64,000 bases of DNA from Vampirovibrio sp041737375 (GCF_041737375.1 NZ_JBGSRV010000012.1:124001-188000); one strand, 5' to 3'. Counted from the stretch's first letter, positions 25,940-34,898 are shown. Notes: generated by a model not told the origin, from the sequence alone. Numbers and translations are program-made.

Positions 25940-27034
25940 TCAGAAGCAGGTGGCCAGTGTGTTTCGCACTGCTGCCAGCATTGTTTCTACCGGCACGTTC
26001 AGGCACTCGGAGGTGGCGCAGTTTTGGTTGCGAACATCCCACAGGCAAGGCCGACAGTCCAGATTTTGGGCGGTGACGGCGATAAAGCGGGCATCGTGGG
26101 GGGGCAGTAATTTTTGTTCGTCGGTGGGGCCAAACAAGGCCACAGCCGGTTTTTGATACCCCACGGCCAGATGCATGGGAGAAGAATCCACACAGAGCAA
26201 CAAATCCGCTTCCAAAATCAGGGCGCCCAACTGGCGCAGATTTTTGGTTTGTCCATATAAATTGGTAAACCCTGCCAAATTGGGGGGTAAATTGCGCTGG
26301 ATTTCCTCAACGGAATCTCGATCGTCCGGCCCTCCGGCCAGATACACGGAATGGCCCTCTTGGCACAGTTGAAGAATCAGAGCCGCCCAATGCGACGCAG
26401 GCCAGCTTTTGAGAATGTTTTTTTGAATGCTGATGGTGCTTACGCCCGGATGAATCAGGATGGTGTTCCCTGCGGTTTTTGGGTGCATCAGATCTTGCGC
26501 CCAGGCTTGATCTTCTGGCGGGGGCGGCTTGAGCTGGGGCAAGATGGGCTGGGTGGGCTGATAGCCGGTTTTCAATAAATACTGTAGAAAATGCTGGGCC
26601 AGGGCAAAATACATGGCCGCCGCGTATCCCTTGCGATCGTGCTTGGGAGCCAGCGGGGCCTGGGTGGTTAAAAGCGCCTGGCTGACGGGGCCGGTTTGAA
26701 AGCCCACCCGCAGGGGAATGCCACTTAAAAACAATAGCACCGGAATAAAAGGGCTGCTACCGCTGGAAATGACCACATCAAAATGTGATTTTCGCAGGGC
26801 GTTCCAGAGCTGAAAAAAAAGACGAAGCCGGGACTGCCCCTGCACGTTGAGGGGGATGATGTGATCCACTTCTAATAAATCGCTCACCGCACTGCTGCGG
26901 TCTTCCAGAAACAGGGTGGTGTGGGCTTGGGGGATATAGCGTTTGATTTCTGAAATGACCGGGGCAAATAAAATTTCATCCCCAATGCCCCCAAAGTTAA
27001 TGAAGGCGATTTTTTGAAGTGATTCAGGCCGCAT
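25940..27034 (-). CDS. Glycosyltransferase family 9 (ADP-heptose:LPS heptosyltransferase-like)
   Basis: Cytoplasmic face GT-B enzyme that adds heptose to the LPS core. The N-terminus KIAFINFGGIGDEILFAPV is the GT9 signature, and the C-terminal domain has IHPGVS, LAGGPDDRD, LLLCVDSSPMHLAVGYQKP and ALFGPTDE, which bind the ADP moiety. The ATG at 27034 is used because homology starts about ten residues later; a longer frame lies inside the upstream gene. It overlaps the O-antigen ligase gene by 11 bp. With the HldE-type kinase gene nearby, it implies an LPS containing heptose. Confidence 0.85.
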   Translation of the reverse strand: MRPESLQKIAFINFGGIGDEILFAPVISEIKRYIPQAHTTLFLEDRSSAVSDLLEVDHIIPLNVQGQSRLRLFFQLWNALRKSHFDVVISSGSSPFIPVLLFLSGIPLRVGFQTGPVSQALLTTQAPLAPKHDRKGYAAAMYFALAQHFLQYLLKTGYQPTQPILPQLKPPPPEDQAWAQDLMHPKTAGNTILIHPGVSTISIQKNILKSWPASHWAALILQLCQEGHSVYLAGGPDDRDSVEEIQRNLPPNLAGFTNLYGQTKNLRQLGALILEADLLLCVDSSPMHLAVGYQKPAVALFGPTDEQKLLPPHDARFIAVTAQNLDCRPCLWDVRNQNCATSECLNVPVETMLAAVRNTLATCF

Positions 27035-28514
27035 GGCGACTGGGTTCCTTTGCTGAGAGCGATGCGGCTGGCCGAGGTTCGGTGAGGGTGGCCAGCGCCG
27101 CGACCATAAACCAGAATAAAAGATTGACCGAGGGGCGATACCAGATGGTATCAAAAATGCCGTACATAAAAGATCCCAAAATGCCGGTGAGCAGGCCCCC
27201 AATCAAAATCTTTTGCTGTAGGGTCAGGTGCGGGGCATCCAGAGCCAAAAAGGCCCGTAGCATCAGCACCAATAGCAGGGAAAGGAAAATGACCAGTCCA
27301 ATGACGCCTTGCTCCACCGCAATTTCCAGTGGCACGCTATAAGCGCCCAGTGCGTTGTAACCGGGCACCATGTACAGGCCGTAAACCAGCTTAAAAGTCC
27401 CGTTGCCGGGGCCAATGCCCACAATGGGATTGTCTCGCACCATTTGGCGGGCGCTATTGTACACGTTCAGCCGGTAAGAGATGCTGCTGTCCTCTCGCAT
27501 GGCGAACATGGAAAGCACCCGGGTGCGAATTTTTTCGGAACGCATGACCCCGCCGCCCACGGTCAGCAGGCTCACCACCAGAATGATTAGCCAAGCGGGT
27601 TTCATCCATTTAAAGTTGCGAAGGCTTGGGTTGTACCAGATCAGGTGTCCTAAAAAGGCAAACAGGCAGATAAACATGGTGCCAATGGCCAAAAAGCCGC
27701 CCCGAGAGCCAGTTAGCACCAGTGCGATTAAAATGGCGGCGCTGGCTGCCAGGCCAATAGCGGAAAGCAGCCAGGTTTTGGGGCGGGCAAACATCAGCCC
27801 CAAACTGCAAGCGGCCGCAAAGCCGGGAATTAAAAAACCGGCCAGTAAATTGGGGTTAGAAGGTTGCAAGGTGCCGAAGATGCGGCTCATTTGCAGTTCG
27901 GGGTTAATGCTTTGATCGCTCCAGGTGGCCAGTGGCTGGATGTGGTTGGCGTACTGATAAAAGCCAATCAGCGATTCTCCCAGCCCAATAAGGGCCAGCA
28001 GGCCGAGCGCTGCGGTGATGGTACTGCTTCCGCTTTCGCTAACCACCCGAAACACGATATAACCGGCGATGAAGGTCAGCATTTTGGCCAGTCCAATCAC
28101 GCTGGTGGGCAGAAAGGAGGAAAAAGCGGTGGATATAATCGCAGAGCCTAAAAACAAGCCCACCAGTACGTCTATGATGGTTAGCCTGCTTAATATGGCG
28201 GGCCGCAGCAACAGCGCTGCCGCTAGGACAATCCCAAACAGCAGTCCGGTTAATCCGCCAATTATGCCGGTAGAACTAAAGGAGAGCAGCACAAACAGCC
28301 CTAGAACGCCCAGAGTGAGCATCCAGCGAACCGTGGCGCCGAACCGCTGGAATTGCTTGTTACTATCCTTCGGTGAGGCCAACAGCACTCGACATGGGGC
28401 CATGAGCCGGGAGCGTTCAATCCACCCGGCAATTTGCAAGCCAGAGGTTTGGGCCAGCCGGGTCCAAGGACCCAGTAGCCAAGAGTGTTCCAGCGCCGCT
28501 TTCAATAAGGTCAT
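27024..28514 (-). CDS. O-antigen ligase / IctB-like membrane protein
   Basis: Polytopic membrane protein of the Wzy/WaaL superfamily, with about ten hydrophobic segments. The family motif GSRGG appears in LVLTGSRGGFLAIGT, and the large periplasmic loop contains YRLNVYNSARQMVRDNPIVGIGPGNGTFK, as in cyanobacterial IctB-like proteins. A hydrophilic N-terminal extension of about 60 residues precedes the first membrane segment. Whether it ligates O-antigen, polymerises a glycan or does something else cannot be decided. It starts three bases after the DUF4330 stop and overlaps the heptosyltransferase gene. Confidence 0.8.
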   Translation of the reverse strand: MTLLKAALEHSWLLGPWTRLAQTSGLQIAGWIERSRLMAPCRVLLASPKDSNKQFQRFGATVRWMLTLGVLGLFVLLSFSSTGIIGGLTGLLFGIVLAAALLLRPAILSRLTIIDVLVGLFLGSAIISTAFSSFLPTSVIGLAKMLTFIAGYIVFRVVSESGSSTITAALGLLALIGLGESLIGFYQYANHIQPLATWSDQSINPELQMSRIFGTLQPSNPNLLAGFLIPGFAAACSLGLMFARPKTWLLSAIGLAASAAILIALVLTGSRGGFLAIGTMFICLFAFLGHLIWYNPSLRNFKWMKPAWLIILVVSLLTVGGGVMRSEKIRTRVLSMFAMREDSSISYRLNVYNSARQMVRDNPIVGIGPGNGTFKLVYGLYMVPGYNALGAYSVPLEIAVEQGVIGLVIFLSLLLVLMLRAFLALDAPHLTLQQKILIGGLLTGILGSFMYGIFDTIWYRPSVNLLFWFMVAALATLTEPRPAASLSAKEPSRHAA

Positions 28515-28517
28515 GGC

Positions 28518-29081
28518 TTATGGTGTTTGGGTTGAGGAGGACTGTGAGCCAGTTATGGCTGCCGGTTTATCACTGGCTTCCCGCACATCCACAATGGCCC
28601 CGGAAACCCTATAGTCGTGCCCTTCCACCTCAATGCCCAAGCCTACTTTTACTTTAATGCCGGTGGTTACAAAGCCGTCCTCACTAAACAGGGCATGGTC
28701 CTTCAGGGTAATCAGATAGTCGTAGCCGTAGGGATCGGCGGGATCTGCCAGAGTTTTTAACACGCCACTGGGTAACATATAGGTGCTGCGCTTGGGGGTT
28801 TGTTTAACGTCTACAATTTCCACCTGTCCCCGTGGTTGGTTGCGAATGGTGATAGACAGTTTTTTTCCGGGTTGAAACAATTGGGGTTGCAGGGTTTTCA
28901 GGTTGCGGATGTACACGGTGTAGTGAATATCGCCTTCGCCCTTAATGACCTGGCCGGAGGTGCGGTACAGACCAGACTGGGTAACCAGAACGCCCACCAC
29001 CACCAATAGCCCCAGGGCGAGGCCGCCAAAATCGACAATATTGATTTTGCCGAACAGTTTACCGGATTGATCAATCAACAT
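28518..29081 (-). CDS. DUF4330 family membrane-anchored protein
   Basis: A 187-residue protein matching DUF4330, a family seen mainly in Cyanobacteria and relatives. It begins with the typical MLIDQSGKLFGKINIVDFGGL, has one membrane segment (residues ~20-40) and a periplasmic beta-rich domain (VEIVDVKQTPKR, GIKVKVGLGIEVEGHDYRVSGAIVDVR). The function is unknown. It is translated with the O-antigen ligase-like gene, as in cyanobacterial genomes, so a role in envelope glycan export is an inference from context. Confidence 0.8.
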   Translation of the reverse strand: MLIDQSGKLFGKINIVDFGGLALGLLVVVGVLVTQSGLYRTSGQVIKGEGDIHYTVYIRNLKTLQPQLFQPGKKLSITIRNQPRGQVEIVDVKQTPKRSTYMLPSGVLKTLADPADPYGYDYLITLKDHALFSEDGFVTTGIKVKVGLGIEVEGHDYRVSGAIVDVREASDKPAAITGSQSSSTQTP

Positions 29082-29156
29082 GGGGGAAGGGTTCCTGTCT
29101 CTCTATCGCTGACTTGGGCCGGATTTAATAATTCCGGCTGGAAGTTTTAAATGGGG

Positions 29157-30212
29157 TTAAGCGCTCAGAATGCCGCTGCTAACCCGATTTAACAGGCTTT
29201 CATCCACACTGTCCAGTGCGGCCTGTAATTCTTGTGGGTTGGTGGTGGCCGCTCCAAAGCGTTTTACCACAATGCTGGCTGCCAAATTGCCCAAAATAGA
29301 AGCTTCCAGCAGGGAGGCACCGGCGGTTAGGGCCAGGGTCAAGGTGCCTACCACGGTATCGCCCGCTCCGGTCACATCAAACACTTCACTGTGGTTAAAC
29401 ACCGGAATATCGGTGGCCTTGGGCTGGCTGGGGTTTCCCAGACTCTCAAAGAGGGTCATGCCCGATTCTCCACGGGTAATCAACACGCTGTCGGCGCTGG
29501 TTTTGGCTAATAAGTCTTTTCCGGCCTGTTGCACGTTTTCGGGGGTATGCAGGTCGTAACCCACATTTTTTTCGGCCTCGGGCTGGTTGGGGGTTAACAC
29601 GGTGGCCCCCTGAAACGCGCTTAAATCCTGTTGGCTATCCACCGCCATAATCAGGCCATGTTTTTTAGCCAAGGCCTGACAGTGGGCGATCACGGCAGGG
29701 GTAAAAACGCCCAGCCCATAATCGGATAACAACATGGCGTCAAAGTTCGGGGCCAGTCGGGTCAGGGTGTCCAGCATCCGGTTTTCAATTTGGGCGGAAA
29801 TGGGGGCGCTGGATTCGCGATCAATGCGCACAATCTGCTGGGTGACCGAATGGTTGGCGATGCCTGAAATACGGGTTTTGGTGCTGGTCGGGCGATCCTC
29901 GTCCTGAATCAGTCCGGCGGTATCAATGCCGTCTCGCTGCAAGGCGTCCATCAGCAGGGAACAGTAATAATCTTTGCCGGAAACGCCCACAATGGTGGTT
30001 CGTTTGGCGTTCAGTTTGGAAACGTTATGTGCGGCGTTGGCCCCACCGCCCAAAATAATATCGGCCCGCTGATGGCGCAGGATTAAAACCGGCGCTTCCC
30101 GAGAGAGCCGGTGGGTGGCCCCGTAAATCATCTCGTCAATCACCAAATCGCCGATTACCAGAATGCGTCCCTGGCTCAGCTTGGAAATGATTTTGCTCAA
30201 CATCTCTTTCAT
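29157..30212 (-). CDS. D-glycero-beta-D-manno-heptose-7-phosphate kinase (HldE kinase module)
   Basis: PfkB/ribokinase-family sugar kinase of the RfaE domain I type, supplying heptose-1,7-bisphosphate for ADP-heptose. Seen are RILVIGDLVIDEMIYG, the substrate region LGGGANAAHNVSKL, LLSDYGLGVFT and the catalytic DVTGAGDTVVGTL. The nucleotidyltransferase domain of bifunctional HldE is absent, so that step must be encoded elsewhere. I chose the ATG at 30212 (MKEML); a TATGAT box lies seven bases before it and there is no Shine-Dalgarno sequence, so the mRNA may be leaderless. An ATG 12 bases upstream is in frame. Confidence 0.82.
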   Translation of the reverse strand: MKEMLSKIISKLSQGRILVIGDLVIDEMIYGATHRLSREAPVLILRHQRADIILGGGANAAHNVSKLNAKRTTIVGVSGKDYYCSLLMDALQRDGIDTAGLIQDEDRPTSTKTRISGIANHSVTQQIVRIDRESSAPISAQIENRMLDTLTRLAPNFDAMLLSDYGLGVFTPAVIAHCQALAKKHGLIMAVDSQQDLSAFQGATVLTPNQPEAEKNVGYDLHTPENVQQAGKDLLAKTSADSVLITRGESGMTLFESLGNPSQPKATDIPVFNHSEVFDVTGAGDTVVGTLTLALTAGASLLEASILGNLAASIVVKRFGAATTNPQELQAALDSVDESLLNRVSSGILSA

Positions 30213-30251
30213 ACGGTTTATCATACCCGCAAGCGGCGCAAGGGTAAAGCC

Positions 30252-30863
30252 TCAGGGATTGCCTGAGCCGGTTGTGGCTTGGGCTTGCTCCATTTTCTTT
30301 AATCGGGCCTCCAGCGCCTCAATCTGTTTTTGAACCTCTGCACCGTTTTTCAGTCCGGGCAGGGCTTGCTGGTAGCTTTCAATAGCCAATTGATAAGACT
30401 GCAAGGATTCGGCTTTGAGTTGTTCAGCGGTTTGCTGGGATTTGGCGGCATCAGGTGCCGTTTTTTCAGCTTCCTCACTGGCTTTGCCCGCCAACGTGTC
30501 TGCTTTGGCTTCGTAGGTGATGCCCAGTGTTTTTTGAATTTGGGCGGTGTCCAGCTGCTTTTGCTCAATCAGCTGTTTGAGCAGGGGAATGGCTTTGTCG
30601 TAGCTGCCCTGGGTTTGGTAGGCAATGGCCAGATTATAGGTGGTGTTGGGTTCTTCCGGTTGTAAGTCGTGGGCCGCTTCCAGTCGGGATACCGCCCCAT
30701 CCACATCGCCCGAGGCCATCAGGGCTTGCGCCTTTTGGTTCAATTCCGCCATGGAACGCTGATAAACCATGTTTTGCTGACAACCTGAAAAGTGCAGTCC
30801 GGCAGCAAGGATTGCCGTGATGAATAGAATCGGTTTCGCCGCTTTAAATAAGGGCTTTGTCAT
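30252..30863 (-). CDS. TPR-repeat lipoprotein
   Basis: A 203-residue exported lipoprotein. The hydrophobic signal ends in a lipobox FSGC with Cys28. Two or three tetratricopeptide repeats follow (GDVDGAVSRLEAAHDLQPEEPNTTYNLAIAYQTQGSYDKAIPLLK over residues ~52-97, then SYQLAIESYQQALPG), and the C-terminus is a charged coiled coil. It probably scaffolds protein contacts at the envelope; the partner is unknown. The start overlaps the purN stop by 20 bp, so it is co-transcribed with purM and purN. Confidence 0.75.
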   Translation of the reverse strand: MTKPLFKAAKPILFITAILAAGLHFSGCQQNMVYQRSMAELNQKAQALMASGDVDGAVSRLEAAHDLQPEEPNTTYNLAIAYQTQGSYDKAIPLLKQLIEQKQLDTAQIQKTLGITYEAKADTLAGKASEEAEKTAPDAAKSQQTAEQLKAESLQSYQLAIESYQQALPGLKNGAEVQKQIEALEARLKKMEQAQATTGSGNP

Positions 30864-31494
30864 GGCTGTCGGTTTTCCCTTCCTGACTCAAAACAGTTTC
30901 GATATATTGGCGAATGACTTGGGGGTACAGCTGGTGCTCCTGCATCAACACCTTGGCCGCCAGACTTTCCGGGGTTTCGTTTGCGGTAATGGCCACCCGG
31001 CTTTGGCCCAGCACCGGGCCATCATCCACTACGGCAGTCACCAAATGCACACTGCACCCGGATTCTCGCTCTCCCTGAGCCAATACGGCCTGATGAACTT
31101 TTAAGCCCACCATTCCTTTTCCGCCATAGGCGGGCAACAGGCTGGGGTGAATGTTTAAAATGCGCCGCTCATACGCTGCCAGCAAGGGGGCGCTGATAAT
31201 GCGATCGTATCCTGCCAGAATCACCAAATCGATGTGATGCTGCTGAAGAATGTCCACCAGTGCTGCATCAAAGGCCATGCGGTTTTCAAATGCTTGCTTG
31301 TCCAGCGCGACGGTGGGAATACCTTTGTTGGTCGCCAGTTGAAGCCCCCCTGCCTGAGCGTGGTTTGAAATAACCACCCCCACTTGAGTGTTGGGGATTT
31401 CCCCCGCCTCAATGGCGGCCTGAATGGCGGCAAAGTTACTGCCGCGTCCCGACAGCAAAACACCCAATCGGTAGGGCGCAAGGCGGCTCATCAT
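30844..31494 (-). CDS. purN: Phosphoribosylglycinamide formyltransferase
   Basis: Third step of purine synthesis: formylates GAR using 10-formyl-tetrahydrofolate. Signatures are VLLSGRGSNFAAIQAAI near the N-terminus and the catalytic residues in NIHPSLLPAYGG (Asn, His) and VDDGPVLGQ (Asp). At 216 residues it has the usual PurN length. Its ATG overlaps the purM stop (ATGA), so purM and purN are translationally coupled. Confidence 0.93.
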   Translation of the reverse strand: MMSRLAPYRLGVLLSGRGSNFAAIQAAIEAGEIPNTQVGVVISNHAQAGGLQLATNKGIPTVALDKQAFENRMAFDAALVDILQQHHIDLVILAGYDRIISAPLLAAYERRILNIHPSLLPAYGGKGMVGLKVHQAVLAQGERESGCSVHLVTAVVDDGPVLGQSRVAITANETPESLAAKVLMQEHQLYPQVIRQYIETVLSQEGKTDSHDKALI

Positions 31495-32549
31495 CGTACG
31501 ATGACTTCCGGTTGGCCTTGAGCGGGCGTTAACTGGCCGATGATAAAGGCTTTTTCATCGGTTTCCTGATGAAAACTGTCTAAAACGGCCTGGGCCTGAT
31601 CGGCGGCCACCACCAGAATGTAGCCAATGCCGCAGTTGAAGGTGTGCCAAAGGGTTTCGTCGCTTAAAGCGCCCAGCGTTTGCAGATAAGCGAAAATGGG
31701 AGGCAAGGGCCAGCTGCTGGCGTCAATTTCGGCGGAAACAGCGGGGGTGAGCACCCGGGGAATGTTATCGTAAAATCCGCCGCCGGTAACATGGACCATG
31801 GCCTGTACGGCCTGCGGGTGTTTTTCCAGAATTTTGAGGACCGGTTTAACATAAATGCGGGTGGGGGCCAGTAACACGTCCGCCAAAACTGCGTTCAGCT
31901 CCGGGATAAAGGCGTTTAAGTCCTGCTGGTGATCGCTAAACAAAATTTTGCGAACCAGACTGTACCCGTTACTGTGCAAGCCGTTGCTGGCCAGTCCAAT
32001 CAGCACATTGCCGGGGCCAATGTTGGCCTTGCGGGGGTATAAATTTTCTTTTTCGGCCACGCCCACGCAAAACCCGGCCAAGTCATATTCGCCGGGGGCG
32101 TAAAATCCGGGCATCTCGGCGGTTTCACCACCAATCAGGGCACAATCTGCTTGCTCGCAGCCTTGGGCAATGCCGCTTAATACCTGAGCCAGTTGCTCCC
32201 CCTCAATTTTCTGGGTGGCCAGATAATCCAGGAACACCAGCGGCTGACCGCCATTGACCAGAATGTCATTGACGCTCATGGCCACCAAATCAATGCCCAC
32301 CGTATCGTGGCGGTTGGCCTCAAAAGCCAGCTTTAGTTTGGTGCCTACCCCATCGCAGCCGCAAAGCAAAACGGGTTGTCGGTACCCGGCGGGAATTTCA
32401 AAAGCGCCGCTAAATCCACCAATACCACCCAGCAACCAAGGTTTTTGGGTTTGACGGGCCGCGTTTCGGGCAATGTCTACCACGGCCTCAGCGCTTTTCA
32501 GGTCTACTCCAGCCTGCCGGTAGGCCTCATCGGAAGAGAGCGTGGTCAT
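31491..32549 (-). CDS. purM: Phosphoribosylformylglycinamidine cyclo-ligase
   Basis: AIR synthetase, fifth step of purine synthesis. Family motifs are clear: LLCGCDGVGTKLKLAFE, the glycine-rich ATP-binding region (GGETAEMPGFY), SNGLHSNGYSLVRK and HVTGGGFYDNIPRVL. At 352 residues the length is normal. The ATG has GAGGTGATTC directly upstream. First gene of the purM-purN-TPR lipoprotein operon. Confidence 0.94.
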   Translation of the reverse strand: MTTLSSDEAYRQAGVDLKSAEAVVDIARNAARQTQKPWLLGGIGGFSGAFEIPAGYRQPVLLCGCDGVGTKLKLAFEANRHDTVGIDLVAMSVNDILVNGGQPLVFLDYLATQKIEGEQLAQVLSGIAQGCEQADCALIGGETAEMPGFYAPGEYDLAGFCVGVAEKENLYPRKANIGPGNVLIGLASNGLHSNGYSLVRKILFSDHQQDLNAFIPELNAVLADVLLAPTRIYVKPVLKILEKHPQAVQAMVHVTGGGFYDNIPRVLTPAVSAEIDASSWPLPPIFAYLQTLGALSDETLWHTFNCGIGYILVVAADQAQAVLDSFHQETDEKAFIIGQLTPAQGQPEVIVR

Positions 32550-32587
32550 GAATCACCTCGGTTGACTGCTGATAGAGCTAGGGTAGC

Positions 32588-33316
32588 TTAAACAGATAGG
32601 CCTGTCATGTGGTTCAAAAAGCTTTTCCACAGGGCTTTTTTAGGCTGTGAAGGGTAATGTCGTTTCAGGGCGTATTTGCACAGGTGGGCATTGGTGTCTC
32701 GGGCCAAGTCCAGCGCGTTAAACCCGGCTTCGTTGGTGGCCGCCAAAATCTGTGGGTTGGCCCGGGATAGCAAATGGGCAAACGTCGTCAAGTTCCTGCC
32801 CTCTATGGCTTTCATCAAAGCGGTGGGTTGTTGCAGGGGGCGGTGATCCCTGGCGTTGAGATTAACCCCCTTTTTCTCGAGCATGGCCAAATCGTGGGGC
32901 TTGCCGTGTTTGCTCATCATAAACAAGGCATGCTCGCCCAGGGTATTGGCTTGAATATGGCTCTCTGACAGCAGTTGCACAGGTTCGTGAATGGTTTGGC
33001 TGGAGAGATCGGGAATCAGGGCGCGCATGGCGGCCATCAGGTAGGCTTTTTCCTCGGTACTCTGGTAAAAGTGCAGGTTTTCCAGGCAGGCCTGAAAAAA
33101 AATACGCTGCTGATAACTTTCAGCACTGGGGTAACGGGTATCGGCTACCAAACTGATGGTTCGCCCCTGAAACCGAATGGGTGGGAGGCTATCGTGTTTG
33201 GCAGGGCTTGAAATTCTGGGAAGCAAGCCTTTCGTTTTGAGTGTGCGGCCCAACGGCTCACCCGCATTGGGTAAGGGGGTTTTTAAATTGTGAAAAAACG
33301 TTGTTCGCTCAATCAT
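32588..33316 (-). CDS. Ankyrin-repeat protein
   Basis: A 242-residue soluble protein. The first ~55 residues are basic and probably disordered. Degenerate ankyrin repeats follow from about residue 125 (GEHALFMMSKHGKPHDLAMLEKKGVNLNARD, then PTALMKAIEGRNLTTFAHLLSRANPQI and GFNALDLARDTNAH). There is no signal peptide. Ankyrin proteins in host-associated bacteria are often secreted effectors, but nothing here shows secretion. It stands alone between purM and tRNA-His and has no visible ribosome binding site. Confidence 0.7.
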   Translation of the reverse strand: MIERTTFFHNLKTPLPNAGEPLGRTLKTKGLLPRISSPAKHDSLPPIRFQGRTISLVADTRYPSAESYQQRIFFQACLENLHFYQSTEEKAYLMAAMRALIPDLSSQTIHEPVQLLSESHIQANTLGEHALFMMSKHGKPHDLAMLEKKGVNLNARDHRPLQQPTALMKAIEGRNLTTFAHLLSRANPQILAATNEAGFNALDLARDTNAHLCKYALKRHYPSQPKKALWKSFLNHMTGLSV

Positions 33317-33421
33317 GATTAAAATGCTTTTAAGTAATCATTGCCCATTTGCCTGGACAGAGTTGCTTTTTAATGAAAGAAAACTGACTGAAGAAAACGG
33401 TTTAACGCTCTGGAAAACCAG

Positions 33422-33739
33422 TTAATCGGGAACCCGAATGGTGGCATGCGTAATATTTAAACGCTCAAACTCGGCGGAAACAGGCTTTTTGGAGCGGTTT
33501 TTTCCGGCTTCGTGGGTATCGTTGCCCAGCGAGGCTGCTTGTGCGGACGGCATTAAAACCGCTTGCGCGCTTAAATCAGGCACTATTTTAGGCGAGCGAA
33601 CCCATCCGCTAAACATCATCAAGCACAGCAAAACAACGGCCAATAAGGGCAGGCAAGCCACAGCCAGCCTGAAAATTAGACCACCCACAGATGCCATTTT
33701 TGTCTTTCTGAAGAGGTCGGGTAAAGTCATTGCCTGCAT
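33422..33739 (-). CDS. Hypothetical single-pass membrane protein
   Basis: A 105-residue protein with one strong membrane segment (about residues 24-45, RLAVACLPLLAVVLLCLMMF) and a polar, Ser/Ala-rich C-terminal part. Not recognised. Several in-frame ATG codons exist; the first is at 33739, another nine bases on, and a third begins MASVGG. Codon use is consistent with neighbours, but the small size leaves some doubt that it is real. Confidence 0.45.
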   Translation of the reverse strand: MQAMTLPDLFRKTKMASVGGLIFRLAVACLPLLAVVLLCLMMFSGWVRSPKIVPDLSAQAVLMPSAQAASLGNDTHEAGKNRSKKPVSAEFERLNITHATIRVPD

Positions 33740-33830
33740 TCAGTTTCTTACGTTCCCGTTCTTACGCTTCCCGCACTCAAGTTTAACATGGGCTGATTCA
33801 TTAACCATTTTTGGAATTCCAGAGAAAAAA

Positions 33831-33907
33831 TGGGGCGGATGATGGGAATTGAACCCACGAATACCGGTACCACAAACCGGAGCCTTAACCACTTGGCTAC
33901 ACCCGCC
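33831..33907 (-). tRNA. tRNA-His (GTG)
   Basis: A full cloverleaf is readable on the minus strand. The anticodon stem CCGGT / ACCGG carries loop TTGTGGT with anticodon GTG. The acceptor stem GCGGGTG pairs with CATCCGC (one G-T pair). It carries the extra encoded G at position -1 opposite C73 that identifies tRNA-His, and the 3' CCA is encoded. The T arm is GTGGGTTCAATTCCCAT. Confidence 0.95.
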
Positions 33908-33973
33908 ACGATTCAGTATCAAAGTCTTAAGTGTGGTTATTGTAGCGAAGGCACGTTGCAATCTCAAGCTTCT

Positions 33974-34063
33974 TTTTTAAAAATGTTCAAGAAATCTTTC
34001 GAAAAGTGGTGCCAGCTATTTTTAAAAATGTTCAAGAAATCTTTCGAAAAGTGGTGCCAGCTA
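33974..34063. repeat. Perfect 45-bp tandem duplication
   Basis: Two identical adjacent 45-bp units, 33974-34018 and 34019-34063, begin TTTTTAAAAATGTTCAAG and end GGTGCCAGCTA. They fill the gap between tRNA-His and the nucleotidyltransferase gene, ending 16 bases before its start codon. Each unit includes an ATG, and 45 bases preserve frame (a 15-codon repeat starting MFKKSFEKWCQL). Confidence 0.95.
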
Positions 34064-34079
34064 TGGTACTATCAAGCCC

Positions 34080-34898
34080 ATGACAAGCTCTCAGCACCTT
34101 CAAGCGGTTGTGCTTACCGGCAGCCGTAATGTCCATAATCCTCTGTTGGCTGGAACGGGCTTGCAGAGTAAGGTTTTACTGCCTGTTGGCGGAAAACCCA
34201 TGGTGCTTTCCGTTTTAGAGGCCATTGCTGCCGCGCGTTTTTCGTCCAAAATTTGGGTAAGCACCCAGGATGAAGGGGTTGCTGCCCTCAGAGCGACGTT
34301 TCCCTTTGACCTTTTGCCCAATGATACCGGGGCGGTGCGCTCTCTGTTAAAGGCGCTGTATTCATTGCCGCCCGAAGGAGACTGGGTGCTGTTTGTGTCG
34401 GGCGATCATCCCCTGTTAACCCCGCAGATGCTGGAATATTTTGTGCAACAAGGCCTGCGGCGAGATGCCGCCTTGGCCGTGGCGGTGGTAGAGCGGGGTG
34501 TGGTTCGGGCCGCTTACCCTCAAAGCCAGCGCACCTACTTTCACTCTAAAGACGGCGCTTTTTCCGGCGGCAATCTGTTTTTAATCAATCGCCGCAAGTT
34601 TCAGCCCAATGTGGCTTTTATGGAAACCATCGATCGGAACCGAAAAAAGCCCTGGAAAAACGCCTGGATGCTGAATCCTGTTTCTTTGCTGCAAATTCTG
34701 CTGCGGCAGCTAACCATGGCGGAAGTGGCGGTCAAAGCCTCCGGGTTGTTGGGATGTGCCACCGATGTGATTAGCATGCCCTTTGCGGAATGTTGTATGG
34801 ATGTGGACAAGCCTTCCGATCAGGTTTTGGCCGAGCGGATTTTGCTGGAAAGAGGCGGGCCCGCTGTTGACTTAACCGCCGCCAGACAGCCTGCCTGA
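34080..34898 (+). CDS. NTP transferase domain protein (MobA-like)
   Basis: Nucleotidyltransferase with a GT-A/MobA-type Rossmann fold. Seen are LQAVVLTGSRN in place of the usual LAGGxSxRMG loop, KVLLPVGGKPMVLSVLEAI, WVSTQDEG and the acidic metal site VSGDHPLLTPQML, plus a later ...MDVDKPSD with the second metal-binding Asp. The glycine-rich loop is altered, so the nucleotide and acceptor are uncertain; it could be a sugar-phosphate or phospholipid head-group transferase. The stop overlaps the start of the next gene by one base, so it works with a membrane protein. Confidence 0.7.
   Translation: MTSSQHLQAVVLTGSRNVHNPLLAGTGLQSKVLLPVGGKPMVLSVLEAIAAARFSSKIWVSTQDEGVAALRATFPFDLLPNDTGAVRSLLKALYSLPPEGDWVLFVSGDHPLLTPQMLEYFVQQGLRRDAALAVAVVERGVVRAAYPQSQRTYFHSKDGAFSGGNLFLINRRKFQPNVAFMETIDRNRKKPWKNAWMLNPVSLLQILLRQLTMAEVAVKASGLLGCATDVISMPFAECCMDVDKPSDQVLAERILLERGGPAVDLTAARQPA

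Noticed and set aside
33974..34063. Tandem repeats as a CRISPR array (also 62979-63018 and 19464-19505)
   Set aside because: Each has only two directly adjacent units with no spacers, and no cas gene is present.
33830..34129. Plus-strand open frame spanning tRNA-His and the 45-bp duplication as one gene
   Set aside because: Its first part runs antisense through the tRNA. Only the short frames within the duplication itself remain of interest.
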